From the NCBI RefSeq assembly GCF_000936425.1, contig NZ_AVFK01000013.1, positions 1-64,000 on the forward strand: a DNA stretch of 64,000 nucleotides, written 5' to 3'. The position numbers were made by a program, and so were the translations under genes. Origin of the DNA: Skermanella aerolata KACC 11604. GTDB taxonomy: Bacteria; Pseudomonadota; Alphaproteobacteria; Azospirillales; Azospirillaceae. The notes beneath the pieces are model-generated. The model was not told the DNA's origin, did not search any database, and was given only the letters and a program-made list of their open reading frames with translations. Positions 63,240 to 64,000 of the stretch are shown in pieces; positions within the stretch are counted from its first letter, which is position 1; every line of letters begins with the position of its first letter.

Positions 63240-64000
63240 TCAGAGGATCGTGGGGAAGGGCAGAGGCACAATGAAGCGGCCACCGGCTGCCCGGTAGCGT
63301 TCGTGCCGGGCCATGATCGGGGCGGCGTAGCGCCATGCCAGGATCACGACCGCCGAGGGCGGCGTGTCGCGGTAGAGGGCGTCCGACGTGGTGACCGGGA
63401 TATCGCGTCCCTCCGCCGGCAAGGTGCCGGCCAGCGGCTTGTCGTCGGCGATGAAGTCCAGGACGTCGCCGAGGCGGAACTGGTGGACCAGGGTGACCGA
63501 GCCGACCGATGCGCCGTAGCCGGCGACACGGCCGCCGCCGGCTTTCTCCGCCGCGATCAGGTCGCCCAGCCGGTCGGTGACTTCCGTCAGGCGGCGGGCG
63601 AAGGCGCGGTAGGGTTCGGGCCGGTCGAGACCCGCCGCCAGTTCGGCCGCCACCGTTTCGGCGATGCTGGGCGAGACCGGACGCGGTCCGTCCCTGAGCT
63701 GGACGATGCCCCGGATCGAGCCGCCCTTATTCGGGACGGGCAGCACGTCGATCAGCTCCATCCCGTGGCGAGCGAAGAATCCGACCAGCGGGCGCGCCAT
63801 GAAGTAGGAGAGATGCTCGTGGTAGACGGTATCGATCAGCGTCTCGCGGACGACGGCGGCACCGTAGGAGGTGTCGAAGACGAAGGTGCCGTCGGCGGTC
63901 AGCAGCGCACGGATACCGGCCATGACGTCGCCGAGATCGTCCAGGTTGGCGAAGGTGTTGTTGGCGACGACCAACCGTGCCCGGCCGTGGGTTTCAAGGA
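63240..64000 (-). CDS. SAM-dependent C-methyltransferase, C-terminal part (5' end outside window)
   Basis: About 254 residues visible; the frame stays open to the right edge (reads LETHGRARLVVANNTFANL). It matches the deoxysugar C-methyltransferase type: ANNTFANLDDLGDVMAGI (SAM fold), TVYHEHLSYFMARPL with the catalytic His/Glu pair, and a C-terminal domain with VAGYGASVGSVTLVHQF and LAWRYAAPIMARHERY. The zinc-binding N-terminal Cys motif would lie outside. Likely acts on a nucleotide sugar; a surface-polysaccharide or glycan locus may continue to the right. Confidence 0.82.
   Translation of the reverse strand, partial: LETHGRARLVVANNTFANLDDLGDVMAGIRALLTADGTFVFDTSYGAAVVRETLIDTVYHEHLSYFMARPLVGFFARHGMELIDVLPVPNKGGSIRGIVQLRDGPRPVSPSIAETVAAELAAGLDRPEPYRAFARRLTEVTDRLGDLIAAEKAGGGRVAGYGASVGSVTLVHQFRLGDVLDFIADDKPLAGTLPAEGRDIPVTTSDALYRDTPPSAVVILAWRYAAPIMARHERYRAAGGRFIVPLPFPTIL

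Overview
The window is high-GC, densely packed DNA from an alphaproteobacterium, most likely Rhodospirillales of the Azospirillum/Skermanella type. This is inferred from the gene families (Liv and ribose-type ABC transporters, quinoprotein dehydrogenase, many two-component proteins, RTX/type I secretion, autotransporter), strong GGAG-type ribosome binding sites and frequent ATGA gene overlaps. No rRNA, tRNA, CRISPR array, insertion sequence or phage block was seen.

Layout. 0-5 kb: end of a LodB-like flavoprotein, a secreted beta-helix protein, an exported nucleosidase, a DUF2252 protein and a LuxR-type regulator with a degenerate receiver. 5-9.6 kb: a 1410-residue autotransporter. 9.8-16.1 kb: glycogen debranching enzyme GlgX and a two-gene ATP-citrate-lyase-like operon. 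16.4-19 kb: an intergenic repeat, a CcdAB-type toxin-antitoxin pair whose antitoxin frame is broken, an RTX repeat protein and a terminase-small-subunit-like protein. 19-25.2 kb: a ThDP enzyme and a large hybrid histidine kinase. 25.2-31.5 kb: alpha-glucosidase plus a sugar ABC transporter in which the double ATPase is fused to one permease. 31.5-32.3 kb: VanZ-like and proline-rich proteins.

32.3-45.7 kb looks like one catabolic region: aldehyde dehydrogenase and GntR regulator on the minus strand; Liv-type transporter, two alpha/beta hydrolases, a PQQ dehydrogenase with the Asp-Tyr-Asp lanthanide signature, a cytochrome c and a MoxJ/XoxJ-like protein on the plus strand; then an NtrC-type regulator. 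A near-consensus sigma-54 promoter precedes the PQQ dehydrogenase and a second candidate precedes the neighbouring response regulator/chemoreceptor pair (46-48 kb), which fits that NtrC protein as the local switch. 48-49.6 kb: a KfrA-like protein, two palindromic MITE-like elements and a lipoprotein.

51.1-58.7 kb is the most novel part. An ATP-grasp ligase, a B12-binding-type radical SAM protein, a lysine-2,3-aminomutase-family radical SAM enzyme, a 2OG-Fe oxygenase of the free-amino-acid hydroxylase family, and two poorly characterised proteins (one with a glycosyltransferase-like acidic motif) form a compact cluster. Its contents suggest synthesis of a small peptide-like product containing a beta-amino and/or hydroxylated amino acid; this is inference. 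The window ends with a type I secretion ABC/HlyD pair, a VOC-fold protein and a partial C-methyltransferase.
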